Shown piece after piece: positions 44,499 through 52,223 of a stretch of 64,000 nt of DNA. Below the pieces are notes generated by a model. The model saw only the letters and a program-made list of their open reading frames with translations. It was not told the DNA's origin and did not search any database. The translations under genes were made by a program, and so were the position numbers. The stretch is from assembly GCF_003047285.1 (NCBI RefSeq), contig NZ_PZYX01000008.1:113227-177226 (forward strand), in the 5' to 3' direction. Positions within the stretch are counted from its first letter, which is position 1, and each line of letters begins with the position of its first letter. Source of the stretch: Nocardioides allogilvus. GTDB taxonomy: Bacteria; Actinomycetota; Actinomycetes; Propionibacteriales; Nocardioidaceae.

Positions 44499-45713
44499 AT
44501 GAACGCCTCGATCGACAGCGCAGGCCCCAGCCCCATCCCCGAGGAACGCGCCGCCTGGCTGCGCCGTGAGCTCGACGACTGGCAGCGCGCCGGGCTCGTC
44601 GATGCCGCGCAGGCGGCGGCGATCGGCTCCCGCTACCGCGGTGTCGCGGCTCATCGCCGCGTCTCGCTCGGCCGGATCCTCCTCGTCCTCGGCGCCGCGT
44701 TCGTCGGGGTCGGGCTGATCTGGCTGGTGGCCGCCAACCTGGACCAGCTGCCGCCCCTGCTGCGCTTCGCCGCTGTCGCCGCGATCTGGCTGGCCCTGAT
44801 GGCGGGCGCCGAGCTGTCGCGGGCGGCAGGCGCCGTACGAGGAGCCCTGCGCCTGATGGCGTCGCTGGCCTTTGGCGCGGTGATCTTCCAGGCAGCGCAG
44901 TCCCTCCAGGTGCCCGCCTTCTCGCCCGCGCTGATCGGACTGTGGGCGGCCGGCGCTCTCGCCCACGCCTACGGGTTCCGGGCGCTGATGCCGCTCGTGG
45001 TCGGTGTCGTCACCGGGGTCGGCTGGTGGATCGCGCAGCCGCTCTGGGACGACGGCAGCGTCGCCGGTGCGGTCGTCGGGTTCGGTACGGCGGGGGTCGC
45101 CGCGATCTCACTGGCCGTCATCCACGACCGCGGGCTCACCCGCTTCGGCCAGGTGTGGCGCTCGGTCGGCGCCCTGCTCGGGATGGTCAGCCTGTTCATC
45201 GCCGCCGTGCCCTACACGAACACCGACGCCTTCGAGTGGGACGGTTGGCTGGTCGCCTCGCTGGTCGTCGCCACGGTGGCCGCCGCCGCAGCGCTGGTCG
45301 TCGCACGGGGCCGGGCCCGCCTCGAACCCGTCGTCGCCGTCGGGGTGCTCGCCGTCGCCGCCCTGATGGTCCGCTGGGACACCGGCACCGACACCTCGCA
45401 GGTCGACCTCGCCGACTGGGCCCATGCGGCCGTGGGCGTGGTCGCCTTCGTCGCCCTCGCGGTGGCACTCGTCGCGATCGGCACGCTGCGCGACAACCCC
45501 GTGCTGACCGCGCTCGCGATGGTCGGGCTGGTCGCCTTCACGACCTTCCAGAGCTTCGCGGTGTTCGCCGCGATCGTGCAGGGGGCCTGGCTGTTCCTGG
45601 TGCTCGGCCTGATCTTCCTCGCGACCGGCTTCCTCTTCGACCGCGCCAGGCGCGAGATCGCGGCCTCGCTCGAGGACCATGCGGACACCGACCAGGAAGG
45701 AGCGGGACGATGA
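44499..45713 (+). CDS. DUF2157 membrane protein
   Basis: A 404-residue protein. A cytoplasmic N-terminal helical part (about 15-55, including WLRRELDDWQRAGLVDAAQAAAI split by family convention) is the DUF2157 domain. About eleven to twelve hydrophobic helices follow. Function unknown. ATG 44499 is preferred; GTG 44484 is in frame. CACGCT lies six bases before the ATG. Its TGA overlaps the ATG of the next gene, which has a strong ribosome site. Confidence 0.78.
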   Translation: MNASIDSAGPSPIPEERAAWLRRELDDWQRAGLVDAAQAAAIGSRYRGVAAHRRVSLGRILLVLGAAFVGVGLIWLVAANLDQLPPLLRFAAVAAIWLALMAGAELSRAAGAVRGALRLMASLAFGAVIFQAAQSLQVPAFSPALIGLWAAGALAHAYGFRALMPLVVGVVTGVGWWIAQPLWDDGSVAGAVVGFGTAGVAAISLAVIHDRGLTRFGQVWRSVGALLGMVSLFIAAVPYTNTDAFEWDGWLVASLVVATVAAAAALVVARGRARLEPVVAVGVLAVAALMVRWDTGTDTSQVDLADWAHAAVGVVAFVALAVALVAIGTLRDNPVLTALAMVGLVAFTTFQSFAVFAAIVQGAWLFLVLGLIFLATGFLFDRARREIAASLEDHADTDQEGAGR

Positions 45714-46180
45714 ACAGGCTCGTCACCCTCGCGGCCGTGGTGGTCGCCCAGGCAGCACTCGTGGGCGTCGCGGTGGCACCCCAGCTCTCGGCCCGGGCCA
45801 CCGGTGACACCTACCAGCTGCGGGTCGCCCCGCTCGATCCGATCGACCCGTTCCGCGGGGCCTACGTCACGCTCGACTACCCCGACCTCCAGCACGACCG
45901 GCAGGGCGACTCCGACGGCGGGCCGCTCTACATCACCCTGGTCGACGACGGCGGCGTCATGGTCGCCGACGAGTTCCTGCGCGAGCGCCCCTCGGGCGAG
46001 CAGCCCTACCTCGCCTGCGACGACCGGGACTGGAGCGTCGAGTGCGGGATCGACAGCTTCTTCCTGCCGCAGGACGAGGCCGCGGCCATGGAGGACATGT
46101 TGCGCGACGGAGCGATCGCCGAGGTGAAGATCGACGGACGCGGACACGCCGCGCTCATCGACGTACGCGCTCCCAAGTGA
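45710..46180 (+). CDS. GDYXXLXY domain protein
   Basis: A 156-residue protein with an N-terminal signal or anchor helix (about 5-28) and the family sequence DPFRGAYVTLDY near residues 43-54. The usual first residues GDY are GAY here. Such small proteins are commonly encoded directly after DUF2157 membrane proteins, as here, where the two genes overlap by 4 bp. GAAGGAG precedes the ATG. Function unknown; it is probably extracytoplasmic. Confidence 0.8.
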   Translation: MNRLVTLAAVVVAQAALVGVAVAPQLSARATGDTYQLRVAPLDPIDPFRGAYVTLDYPDLQHDRQGDSDGGPLYITLVDDGGVMVADEFLRERPSGEQPYLACDDRDWSVECGIDSFFLPQDEAAAMEDMLRDGAIAEVKIDGRGHAALIDVRAPK

Positions 46181-46189
46181 GGCCTCAGG

Positions 46190-46207
46190 GGCGGCTGGTC
46201 AGCCGCC
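46190..46207. terminator. Hairpin between convergent genes
   Basis: GGCGGCT and AGCCGCC are 7-bp arms around GGTC. It overlaps the stop of the sulfur-carrier gene and lies 9 bp after the GDYXXLXY gene, so it could stop transcription from both sides. No U tract is seen. Confidence 0.4.
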
Positions 46208-46474
46208 GGCGACGGCGGGGATGACCGAGATCTGGGTGCCGTCGGGCGTCGCGGTCTCCAGGTTGTCCAGGAAGCGCACGTCGTCGTTGCCGACGTAGAC
46301 GTTGACGAACCGGCGCAGGTTGCCCGCCTCGTCGAGGACACGACCCTTGATGCCGGCGTAGTTGGCGTCGAGGTCGTCGAGCACGGCTGCCAGGGTCGCG
46401 CCGCTGGCGCTCACCTCGGACTCACCGTTGGTGTAGGTGCGCAGGATGGTCGGGATGCGGACCGAGACGCTCAT
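46199..46474 (-). CDS. MoaD/ThiS/CysO-like sulfur carrier protein
   Basis: A 91-residue ubiquitin-fold protein ending in Gly-Gly (AVAGG), the site that is adenylated and turned into a thiocarboxylate in ThiS, MoaD and CysO. Internal features LRRFVNVYVGNDDVRFLD and TQISVIPAVAGG match CysO, which donates sulfur to a PLP enzyme (CysM) in mycobacterial cysteine synthesis. Here it is 9 bp downstream of a threonine-synthase-like PLP enzyme under a SAM riboswitch, and so may deliver sulfur to it. The ATG has AAGGAA upstream. Confidence 0.88.
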   Translation of the reverse strand: MSVSVRIPTILRTYTNGESEVSASGATLAAVLDDLDANYAGIKGRVLDEAGNLRRFVNVYVGNDDVRFLDNLETATPDGTQISVIPAVAGG

Positions 46475-46483
46475 GGAAGTTCC

Positions 46484-47755
46484 TTAGACGAGGTTGGCGG
46501 CAGTGAAAGCAGAGTAGGTCGGCTCGATGGTCGCCGCGGCGCCCACCCGGTCGGAGATGGCATCGAGCGTCTTGAGGCCGTGGCCGGTGTTGATGACCAC
46601 CGTCTCGAGGGAGGTGTCGAGCTGGCCCGTCTCGACGAGCTTCTTCAGGACGCCGACGGTCGTGCCACCGGCGGTCTCGGTGAAGATGCCCTCGGTGCGG
46701 GCAAGCAGGACGATGCCCTCGCGGACCTCGTCGTCGGTGATGTCCTCGACGGCACCACCGGTGCGGCGGCAGACGTCGAGGACGTAGATGCCGTCGGCGG
46801 GGTTGCCGATCGCGAGGCTCTTGGCGATCGTGTCGGGCTTCACCGGGCGGATGGCGTCGGTGTTGGCCTTGTAGGCGACGCTGACCGGCGAGCAGCCGGT
46901 CGCCTGCGCGCCGAAGACCTTGTAGGGCTTGTCCTCGACGAGGCCGAGCTTGATCAGCTCCTGGAACGACTTGTCGACCTTCGTCAGCTGGGAGCCGGAG
47001 GCGACCGGGATGACGATCTGGTCGGGCAGGCGCCAGCCGAGCTGCTCGGCGATCTCGTAGCCCAGCGTCTTGGAGCCCTCGGCGTAGAACGGGCGGACGT
47101 TGACGTTGACGAACGCCCAGCCCTCCTCCTCGCCGGCGATCTCGGAGGCGAGCTTGTTGACGTCGTCGTAGTTGCCGTTCACGGCGACCAGCCGGTCGGT
47201 GAAGATGGCCGAGTTGACCTGCTTGGGCTGCTCGAGGTTGCTCGGGATGAAGACCACGGTCTTGATCCCGGCCCGAGCACCGGCCGCGGCGACCGCGTTG
47301 GCGAGGTTGCCGGTCGAGGGGCAGGCGAAGACCTTGGCGTCGAGCTCGCGGGCAGCGCTGAGCGCGCAGGCGACGACGCGGTCCTTGAAGGAGTTGGTGG
47401 GGTTGGTCGAGTCGTCCTTGACCCACAGGTTGTCGATGCCGAGCTCGCGACCCAGGTTGTGGGCCTTCAGGAGGCGGGTGAAGCCGGGCTCCATGTTGGG
47501 GCTCTGCTCGATGTCGCTGGGCACGGGCAGCAGGGCCTTGTAGCGCCAGATGTTGGCGGGGCCGGCGGCGATCTCCTCGCGCGTCACGACCGGGAAGTCG
47601 TAGGCCACCTCGAGCGGGCCGAAGCACTCCGGGCACGCGTAGTGCGGGCCGAGCTCGACCTCGTGGCTGCACTCGCGACAGACGAGCACACGGGCATGAC
47701 CGAAGGCACCCTCTCGAAGCGTCTTCGCGGGCGCGTTCTCTGCAACAACAGACAT
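46484..47755 (-). CDS. thrC: Threonine synthase-like PLP enzyme
   Basis: A 423-residue fold-type II PLP enzyme. An N-terminal rubredoxin-like knuckle has C26, C29, C41 and C44. K124 in NSFKDRV forms the Schiff base, and the phosphate loop is near GNLANAVAAAG. By family it converts O-phosphohomoserine to threonine. The gene is behind a SAM-I riboswitch and is followed by a sulfur carrier, which is unusual for pure threonine synthesis. ATG 47755 has AAGGAGG eight bases upstream; the frame is open to 47815 only through the aptamer. Confidence 0.9.
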   Translation of the reverse strand: MSVVAENAPAKTLREGAFGHARVLVCRECSHEVELGPHYACPECFGPLEVAYDFPVVTREEIAAGPANIWRYKALLPVPSDIEQSPNMEPGFTRLLKAHNLGRELGIDNLWVKDDSTNPTNSFKDRVVACALSAARELDAKVFACPSTGNLANAVAAAGARAGIKTVVFIPSNLEQPKQVNSAIFTDRLVAVNGNYDDVNKLASEIAGEEEGWAFVNVNVRPFYAEGSKTLGYEIAEQLGWRLPDQIVIPVASGSQLTKVDKSFQELIKLGLVEDKPYKVFGAQATGCSPVSVAYKANTDAIRPVKPDTIAKSLAIGNPADGIYVLDVCRRTGGAVEDITDDEVREGIVLLARTEGIFTETAGGTTVGVLKKLVETGQLDTSLETVVINTGHGLKTLDAISDRVGAAATIEPTYSAFTAANLV

Positions 47756-47763
47756 GTCGAAAT

Positions 47764-47773
47764 CCTCCTTCTC
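47764..47773 (-). promoter_or_regulatory. Shine-Dalgarno region of thrC, complementary to the aptamer
   Basis: GAGAAGGAGG includes the ribosome site and the last three bases of helix P1. Its exact 10-nt complement, CCTCCTTCTC, lies within the aptamer at 47840-47849. Confidence 0.75.
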
Positions 47774-47904
47774 ATCTACCCCGGCGCGACTTTCGCTCCG
47801 GGACGGAATTGGCACCGTTTCCGCGACTTCCCGCAGAGCGAGAAGGAGGTTCGTGGCGGTTGCCGGGACTTCGTCGGGCCGTTCCCTCAGTCCCTCGTGA
47901 TGAG
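47771..47904 (-). ncRNA. SAM-I (S-box) riboswitch upstream of thrC
   Basis: On the minus strand the order of S-box elements is clear. CTCATC (47904-47899) pairs with GATGAG (47776-47771) as helix P1. Between them are GAGGGACTGAGGGA, GGCCCGACGAAG, the conserved CCCGGCAACC and GGTGCCAATTCC. The ribosome site AAGGAGG follows P1 at once, so ligand-stabilised P1 would hide it, which suggests control of translation. A TAACCT promoter element places transcription start at the aptamer edge. SAM-I aptamers normally govern methionine and cysteine genes. Confidence 0.92.
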
Positions 47905-47910
47905 GGCTCT

Positions 47911-47939
47911 AGGTTAGACAGGCCGTCTCAGCATGTGCA
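47911..47939 (-). promoter_or_regulatory. Promoter of the riboswitch-thrC transcript
   Basis: TGCACA (47939-47934) and TAACCT (47916-47911) are 17 bp apart on the minus strand. Transcription would begin about where aptamer helix P1 begins. Confidence 0.55.
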
Positions 47940-47957
47940 CATCGAGTCCACATGCTG
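47929..47957. repeat. 9-bp inverted repeat at the thrC promoter
   Basis: CAGCATGTG (47929-47937) and CACATGCTG (47949-47957) are perfect arms, 11 bp apart. One arm covers the -35 element, so this may be an operator; it also lies 14 bp after the CDF stop and could act as a weak terminator. Confidence 0.5.
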
Positions 47958-47970
47958 GCACGCACCTGTC

Positions 47971-48876
47971 TCACCAGGACGTCTGGTCGCACGCCGAGGA
48001 CGGTGACTCGACCTGGAGCGTGGCGTGCTCGACGCCGTACTCCTCCCGCAGCAGCACGCGCGCGGTCGCGAGCACCTCGCCCACCTGCCCCTCGGCGGCC
48101 AGCAGGTGTGCGGTGGCGACGTGCATGCCGGAGGTGAGGGTCCAGACGTGGAGGTCGTGGACGCCCTCGACCCCGGGCACGCCGAGGAGCGACGTCTCGA
48201 GGGCCGCGGGCGACAACCCGGCCGGCGCGTGCTGACCGAGGACGGCGAGGACCTCGCGGCCGAGCAGCAGGGCGCGTACGGCGACGAACGCCGCGATCGC
48301 CAGCGCGACGACCGTGTCCCACCAGCCGTCGCCGGTCCGTGCGACGAGCACCCCGGCCACGATGACGCCGACCGAGCCGACGGTGTCGGCGACCACCTCG
48401 AGGTAGGCGCCCTTGACGTTGAGGCTCTCGGCCGCTCCCCCGCGCAGGAGGAGCAGCGCGACCACGTTGACGACGAGGCCGAGCGCACCGACGAGCAGCA
48501 TCGGGCCCGCGTCGACGTCGGGAGCGTCGCCGAGGCGACGCAGCGCCTCGAGCGTGACGTAGGCCGCGGCGGCCAGCATGAGCAGCACGGTCAGGCCGGA
48601 GGCGAAGACCTCGGCGCGGTAGGAGCCGAACGTCCGCATGCCCGTGCGGTCGGCCCGGGTGGCGATCCGGGTCGCGACCAGCGCCGAGGAGAGCGCGACG
48701 ACGTCGGCTGCCATGTGGCCGGCGTCCGAGAGCAGCGCCAGCGACTGCGCCAGCCAGCCGACGACGAGCTCGACGACGAAGAACGAGCCGACCAGTGCGC
48801 ACGCGACCGCGAGGCGCCAGCGGTGCCGCGCTCCCGGGTGCGAGGGCGGGTGTCCGTGTCCGTGACCGGCGCCCAT
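47971..48876 (-). CDS. Cation diffusion facilitator (zinc-type metal exporter)
   Basis: A 301-residue CDF transporter with a His-rich N-terminus (GHGHGHPPSHPGARH) and six membrane helices. The TM2 metal site is H54-x3-D58 (DAGHMAAD). In TM5 the usual H-x3-D is E160-x3-D164 (YLEVVAD), a substitution that could alter metal preference. The cytoplasmic C-terminal domain (about 210-300) has HDLHVW. It probably expels zinc or a related ion by proton exchange. The start is 3 bp after the otsB stop. Confidence 0.9.
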   Translation of the reverse strand: MGAGHGHGHPPSHPGARHRWRLAVACALVGSFFVVELVVGWLAQSLALLSDAGHMAADVVALSSALVATRIATRADRTGMRTFGSYRAEVFASGLTVLLMLAAAAYVTLEALRRLGDAPDVDAGPMLLVGALGLVVNVVALLLLRGGAAESLNVKGAYLEVVADTVGSVGVIVAGVLVARTGDGWWDTVVALAIAAFVAVRALLLGREVLAVLGQHAPAGLSPAALETSLLGVPGVEGVHDLHVWTLTSGMHVATAHLLAAEGQVGEVLATARVLLREEYGVEHATLQVESPSSACDQTSW

Positions 48877-48879
48877 GGG

Positions 48880-49716
48880 TCAGCCTCGTGCGTCGGCGGT
48901 GAGCTGGCGCAGCAGGTCGAGCACTCCGTCGGGGCCCGGCACGATCACGTCGGCGAGCGGCAGCAGCGCCGACTGCTCGTCCGAGGCGGCGCAGACCAGC
49001 AGCGTCGCCAGCCCCTGCTCGCGCAGCTCGGCGACCGCCTCGAAGGCCTCGATGTCACCGAGGTCGTCACCGGCGAACACGAAGCCGCCGGCGGCCTGCT
49101 CCTTCACCAGCGTCTGCACGGCATGGCCCTTGTGCTGCCCGTCGGAGCGGACCTCGATCACGTTGCGCCCGGGCTCGACGATCAGGCCATGGGCGTGCGC
49201 GAGCTCCGACATCGGCTCCAGCAGTCGCGAGAACGCCTCGTTGGCGTCCGGCAGCCGTCGGGTGTGTACGGCGACCGCCAGCCCCTTCTCCTCGACGAAG
49301 GCCTCGCTCGCGCCACTGCGCCGCAGCAACGCGGGGAGCTCGCGTTCGAAGGTGGACAGGCCGTGCGGGGGGCGCGGTGAGATGACCCGCCGCTGCGTGG
49401 ACGACCAGCGCTCGTTGCCGTACTGCCCGAAGACGAACAGCTCCTTGCCGTGGTCGCCGATCGCGTCGCCGACCTCGTCCAGGCCACCGAGGGCCAGGAC
49501 CTGCCGGGCGGGCCGACCGGTGACGACCGCGACGGCTCGCACCAGGTCGCTGAGGTCGATGAGCACCTGGGGCGCGTCGGCGTGGATCAGCGCCTGGGTG
49601 GGGTCCTCGACGATCGGGGAGAGGACACCGTCGAAGTCGAGTCCGACGACGACCTCATCGACGCGCGCGACGATCTCGGAGTAGCGCTGGCTGGCTCGTG
49701 CGGAGGTGAACTCCAT
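48880..49716 (-). CDS. otsB: Trehalose-6-phosphate phosphatase
   Basis: A 278-residue HAD phosphatase with DFDGVLSPI near residue 27-35 (both catalytic aspartates), VVTGRPARQV for motif II, a KGHAVQTL lysine and GDDLGDIEAF for motif IV, all as in OtsB. It releases trehalose from trehalose-6-phosphate. The synthase otsA is 1 kb away on the other strand. ATG 49716 is used; TTG 49728 is in frame. A copy of the 38-bp intergenic repeat lies just upstream. Confidence 0.92.
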   Translation of the reverse strand: MEFTSARASQRYSEIVARVDEVVVGLDFDGVLSPIVEDPTQALIHADAPQVLIDLSDLVRAVAVVTGRPARQVLALGGLDEVGDAIGDHGKELFVFGQYGNERWSSTQRRVISPRPPHGLSTFERELPALLRRSGASEAFVEEKGLAVAVHTRRLPDANEAFSRLLEPMSELAHAHGLIVEPGRNVIEVRSDGQHKGHAVQTLVKEQAAGGFVFAGDDLGDIEAFEAVAELREQGLATLLVCAASDEQSALLPLADVIVPGPDGVLDLLRQLTADARG

Positions 49717-49743
49717 GTGGAAAGCCAACCACGCGGACGTTAT

Positions 49744-49781
49744 CGGTGGTTGAGGAGGCGCCCCGGCGCCGTCACGAAGCC
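49744..49781. repeat. 38-bp interspersed repeat, copy 1 (diverged)
   Basis: This copy matches the copy at 59951-59988 at 33 of 38 positions in the same orientation. Its GTCACG end contains the stop codon of the LytR_C gene. Confidence 0.65.
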
Positions 49782-50281
49782 GCGTCGGCGGTGAGGATGA
49801 TCGTCAGGCGGTCCATCTTCATCGGCTCGACCGCCGGCTGGGTGCGACCGACGCCGAGGTCGAGCGCGAGCTGCTTGGCGGCGGCCTTGAGGCGCTCGGG
49901 GTAGTAGACCGTGGTGGTCGGGATGGAGCCGACCCAGTTGTCCTCGCCGACGACCTGCCAGCCGACCTGCGTGGCCTTGGCTGCGGTCGAGGCGGCCAGT
50001 CCCTGGATGCCGGAGTTGTTGAAGACCTCGACGTAGACCTCGCCGCGCTTGAGCGCGGGCTTCGGCTTGGGCTTCTTCATCGGCTCCACCGCCGTCGGCG
50101 CGACGGTCGGGGTGGAGGTCGCCGCGGCCGGGGTGACCTTGCGCTCGACGAGGTCGGCGTCGCGGGTGGCGATGAAGGCGAAGCCGGCCATCGCGACGGC
50201 GATGATGCTGAGCATCACCAGCGGGGACGGGAAGGCGACGCCGCGCTCGGAGCGCGATCGGCGGGTGCGCGACATGTTCAT
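49772..50281 (-). CDS. LytR C-terminal domain protein
   Basis: A 169-residue protein with a basic cytoplasmic N-terminus (MNMSRTRRSRSER), one membrane helix (about 18-40), a Lys/Pro/Thr linker and an extracytoplasmic LytR_C domain (EVYVEVFNNSGIQGLAASTA, WVGSIPTTTVYYP). The domain often accompanies LytR-CpsA-Psr glycopolymer ligases, but none is here; a cell-wall role is inferred. ATG 50281 follows GAGG. The stop codon lies in a repeat copy. Confidence 0.82.
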   Translation of the reverse strand: MNMSRTRRSRSERGVAFPSPLVMLSIIAVAMAGFAFIATRDADLVERKVTPAAATSTPTVAPTAVEPMKKPKPKPALKRGEVYVEVFNNSGIQGLAASTAAKATQVGWQVVGEDNWVGSIPTTTVYYPERLKAAAKQLALDLGVGRTQPAVEPMKMDRLTIILTADAAS

Positions 50282-50322
50282 GGGTGCCTCACTGGGGGAA
50301 GTAGGCGCGGACAAGGCGTGGA

Positions 50323-50619
50323 TCAGACTTCGAAGCCGAGACGGCGCGCGGAGCGCTGACGCTGGCGCGAGGCGCGCAGCCGGCGAAGGCGGCGCACGAG
50401 CAGCGGGTCGGCCTCGAGGGCCTCGGGACGGTCGATGAGGGCGTTCAGGACCTGGTAGTAGCGGGTCGAGCCCATGTCGAACTTCTCGCGGACCGCCTGC
50501 TCCTTGGCGCCGGCGAACTTCCACCAGTGGCGCTCGAACTCGAGGATGTCGCGGTCGCGCTGGCTCAGACCGGGTGTGCCGTCACCCTCGTGAGCGACGA
50601 ATGCGTTCGCGGCGTCCAT
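50323..50619 (-). CDS. DUF3263 protein
   Basis: A 98-residue basic protein of the actinobacterial DUF3263 family: GLSQRDRDILEFERHWWKF near residues 16-34 and a DMGSTRYYQVLNALID stretch that looks like a helix-turn-helix. The C-terminus is very arginine-rich (VRRLRRLRASRQRQRSARR). DNA binding is plausible, but no function is established. ATG 50619 follows AGGAG. It is encoded 41 bp upstream of the LytR_C gene, a pairing seen in other actinobacteria. Confidence 0.82.
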   Translation of the reverse strand: MDAANAFVAHEGDGTPGLSQRDRDILEFERHWWKFAGAKEQAVREKFDMGSTRYYQVLNALIDRPEALEADPLLVRRLRRLRASRQRQRSARRLGFEV

Positions 50620-50653
50620 TTCTAACTCCTGAGTCGGCGTCCGTGTGGGCCCC

Positions 50654-50683
50654 ACTGTAGGCGACGAACAACACCGATGTCAT
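50654..50683 (-). promoter_or_regulatory. Promoter of DUF3263-LytR_C
   Basis: ATGACA (TGACAT at 50683-50678) is 18 bp from TACAGT (50659-50654). The resulting leader of about 30 bases contains the AGGAG site. Confidence 0.5.
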
Positions 50684-50743
50684 TCGCTTGCGGCGAGTCG
50701 CGTTGGAAGGACCACTCGCGGGCTGTACGGCGATGCGGGCCGC

Positions 50744-50749
50744 TAGGGT
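50744..50749 (+). promoter_or_regulatory. Leaderless -10 element TAGGGT
   Basis: TAGGGT ends six bases before GTG 50756 of otsA. Confidence 0.45.
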
Positions 50750-50755
50750 GGATCC

Positions 50756-52210
50756 GTGACCACACAAGGCCAGCCCGACCACCTGGCCGACCTCGTGATC
50801 GTGGCCAACCGGCTCCCCGTCGACCGGGTGACGCTGCCCGACGGCAGCGCCGGCTGGCGTCGCTCGCCGGGCGGCCTGGTGTCCGCCCTCGAGCCCGTCA
50901 TGCGAGCCAACGACGGCGCGTGGATCGGCTGGCCCGGCTCGACCGACGACCTCGACCTCGAGCCCTTCGTCGAGGACGGCCTCCAGCTCGTGCCGGTCCA
51001 CCTGACCGCTGACGAGGTCGAGGAGTTCTACGAGGGCTTCGCCAACGGCACCCTGTGGCCGCTCTACCACGACCTCGTGGCCAAGCCGGAGTTCCACCGT
51101 GAGTGGTGGGACTCCTACGTCCAGGTCAACCAGCGCTTCGCCGAGCGCGCCGCGGAGATCGCCGCGAAGGGCGCCACGGTGTGGGTGCAGGACTACCAGC
51201 TCCAGCTGGTGCCGCAGATGCTGCGCGAGCTGCGACCCGACCTGCGCATCGGCTTCTACCTCCACATCCCGTTCCCGCCCGCCGAGCTGTTCAGCCAGCT
51301 GCCGTGGCGCCGCCAGATCCTCGAGGGCATGCTCGGTGCCGACCTGATCGGCTTCCAGCTCGCCGGCGGCGCCGCCAACTTCGTCCGTCTGGTCCGCGGG
51401 CGGGTCGGCCACAAGACGCACCGCGACCTCGTCTACCTCCCCGACGGCCGCACCGTGAAGGCGGCCGCCTTCCCCATCTCCATCGACGCCGCCGGCTTCA
51501 TCGAGCTCGCCCACACCGAGGCGGTCCAGCAGCGAGCCACCGAGATCCGCACCGCGCTCGGCAACCCGCGCAAGGTCTTCCTCGGCATCGACCGACTCGA
51601 CTACACCAAGGGCATCTACGCCCGGCTGCGCGCCTTCTCCGAGCTGATCGCCGAGGGCCTCCTCGACGTCGAGGACGCCGTCTTCGTGCAGGTCGCCACG
51701 CCGTCTCGCGAGCGGGTCGAGCAATATCGCATCATCCGCGACGACATCGACCGGCTGGTCGGGCGGATCAACGGCGACCTCGGCCGCATCGGACGACCCG
51801 CCATCTCCTACCTCCACTCGTCCTACCCGCGTGAGGAGATGGCCGCCCTCTACCGCGCCGCCGACATCATGGTCGTCACGCCCTACCGCGACGGCATGAA
51901 CCTCGTCGCCAAGGAGTACGTCGCCTGCCGCTACGACGACGACGGAGCGCTGGTGCTCTCCGAGTTCGCCGGAGCCGCCGACGAGCTCCGGCAGGCCTAC
52001 CTCGTCAACCCCTACGACATCAACGGCATGAAGGCTGCGCTGATGGAGGCGTTCCACGCCGAGCCGAAGGAGACGACTCGCCGGATGCGGGCGATGCGCA
52101 AGCAGGTCGTCGACAACGACGTCACCGCGTGGGCCAACAACTTCCTCGCCGCGCTGGCCGACACCCGCCCCGACCACGACAAGACGGTCCGCCCCGCTCG
52201 TCGGCGCTGA
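50756..52210 (+). CDS. otsA: Trehalose-6-phosphate synthase
   Basis: A 484-residue GT20 glycosyltransferase: [12 protein letters not shown] at the start, the GGLVSALEP loop, [26 protein letters not shown], and [10 protein letters not shown] for phosphate contacts, then [12 protein letters not shown]. It makes trehalose-6-phosphate from UDP- or ADP-glucose and glucose-6-phosphate for osmotic and stress protection. GTG 50756 is six bases from TAGGGT and lacks a ribosome site, so it is probably leaderless. Its stop codon lies in a small hairpin loop (GGCGC-TGA-GCGCC). Confidence 0.95.
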   Translation: MTTQGQPDHLADLVIVANRLPVDRVTLPDGSAGWRRSPGGLVSALEPVMRANDGAWIGWPGSTDDLDLEPFVEDGLQLVPVHLTADEVEEFYEGFANGTLWPLYHDLVAKPEFHREWWDSYVQVNQRFAERAAEIAAKGATVWVQDYQLQLVPQMLRELRPDLRIGFYLHIPFPPAELFSQLPWRRQILEGMLGADLIGFQLAGGAANFVRLVRGRVGHKTHRDLVYLPDGRTVKAAAFPISIDAAGFIELAHTEAVQQRATEIRTALGNPRKVFLGIDRLDYTKGIYARLRAFSELIAEGLLDVEDAVFVQVATPSRERVEQYRIIRDDIDRLVGRINGDLGRIGRPAISYLHSSYPREEMAALYRAADIMVVTPYRDGMNLVAKEYVACRYDDDGALVLSEFAGAADELRQAYLVNPYDINGMKAALMEAFHAEPKETTRRMRAMRKQVVDNDVTAWANNFLAALADTRPDHDKTVRPARRR

Positions 52211-52223
52211 GCGCCGTACGCCC

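Noticed and set aside
46484..47755. CysM or CysK-type sulfhydrylase instead of threonine synthase
   Set aside because: The N-terminal cysteine knuckle and overall length fit the ThrC group, not the shorter CysK/CysM group; the sulfur role remains a hypothesis only.
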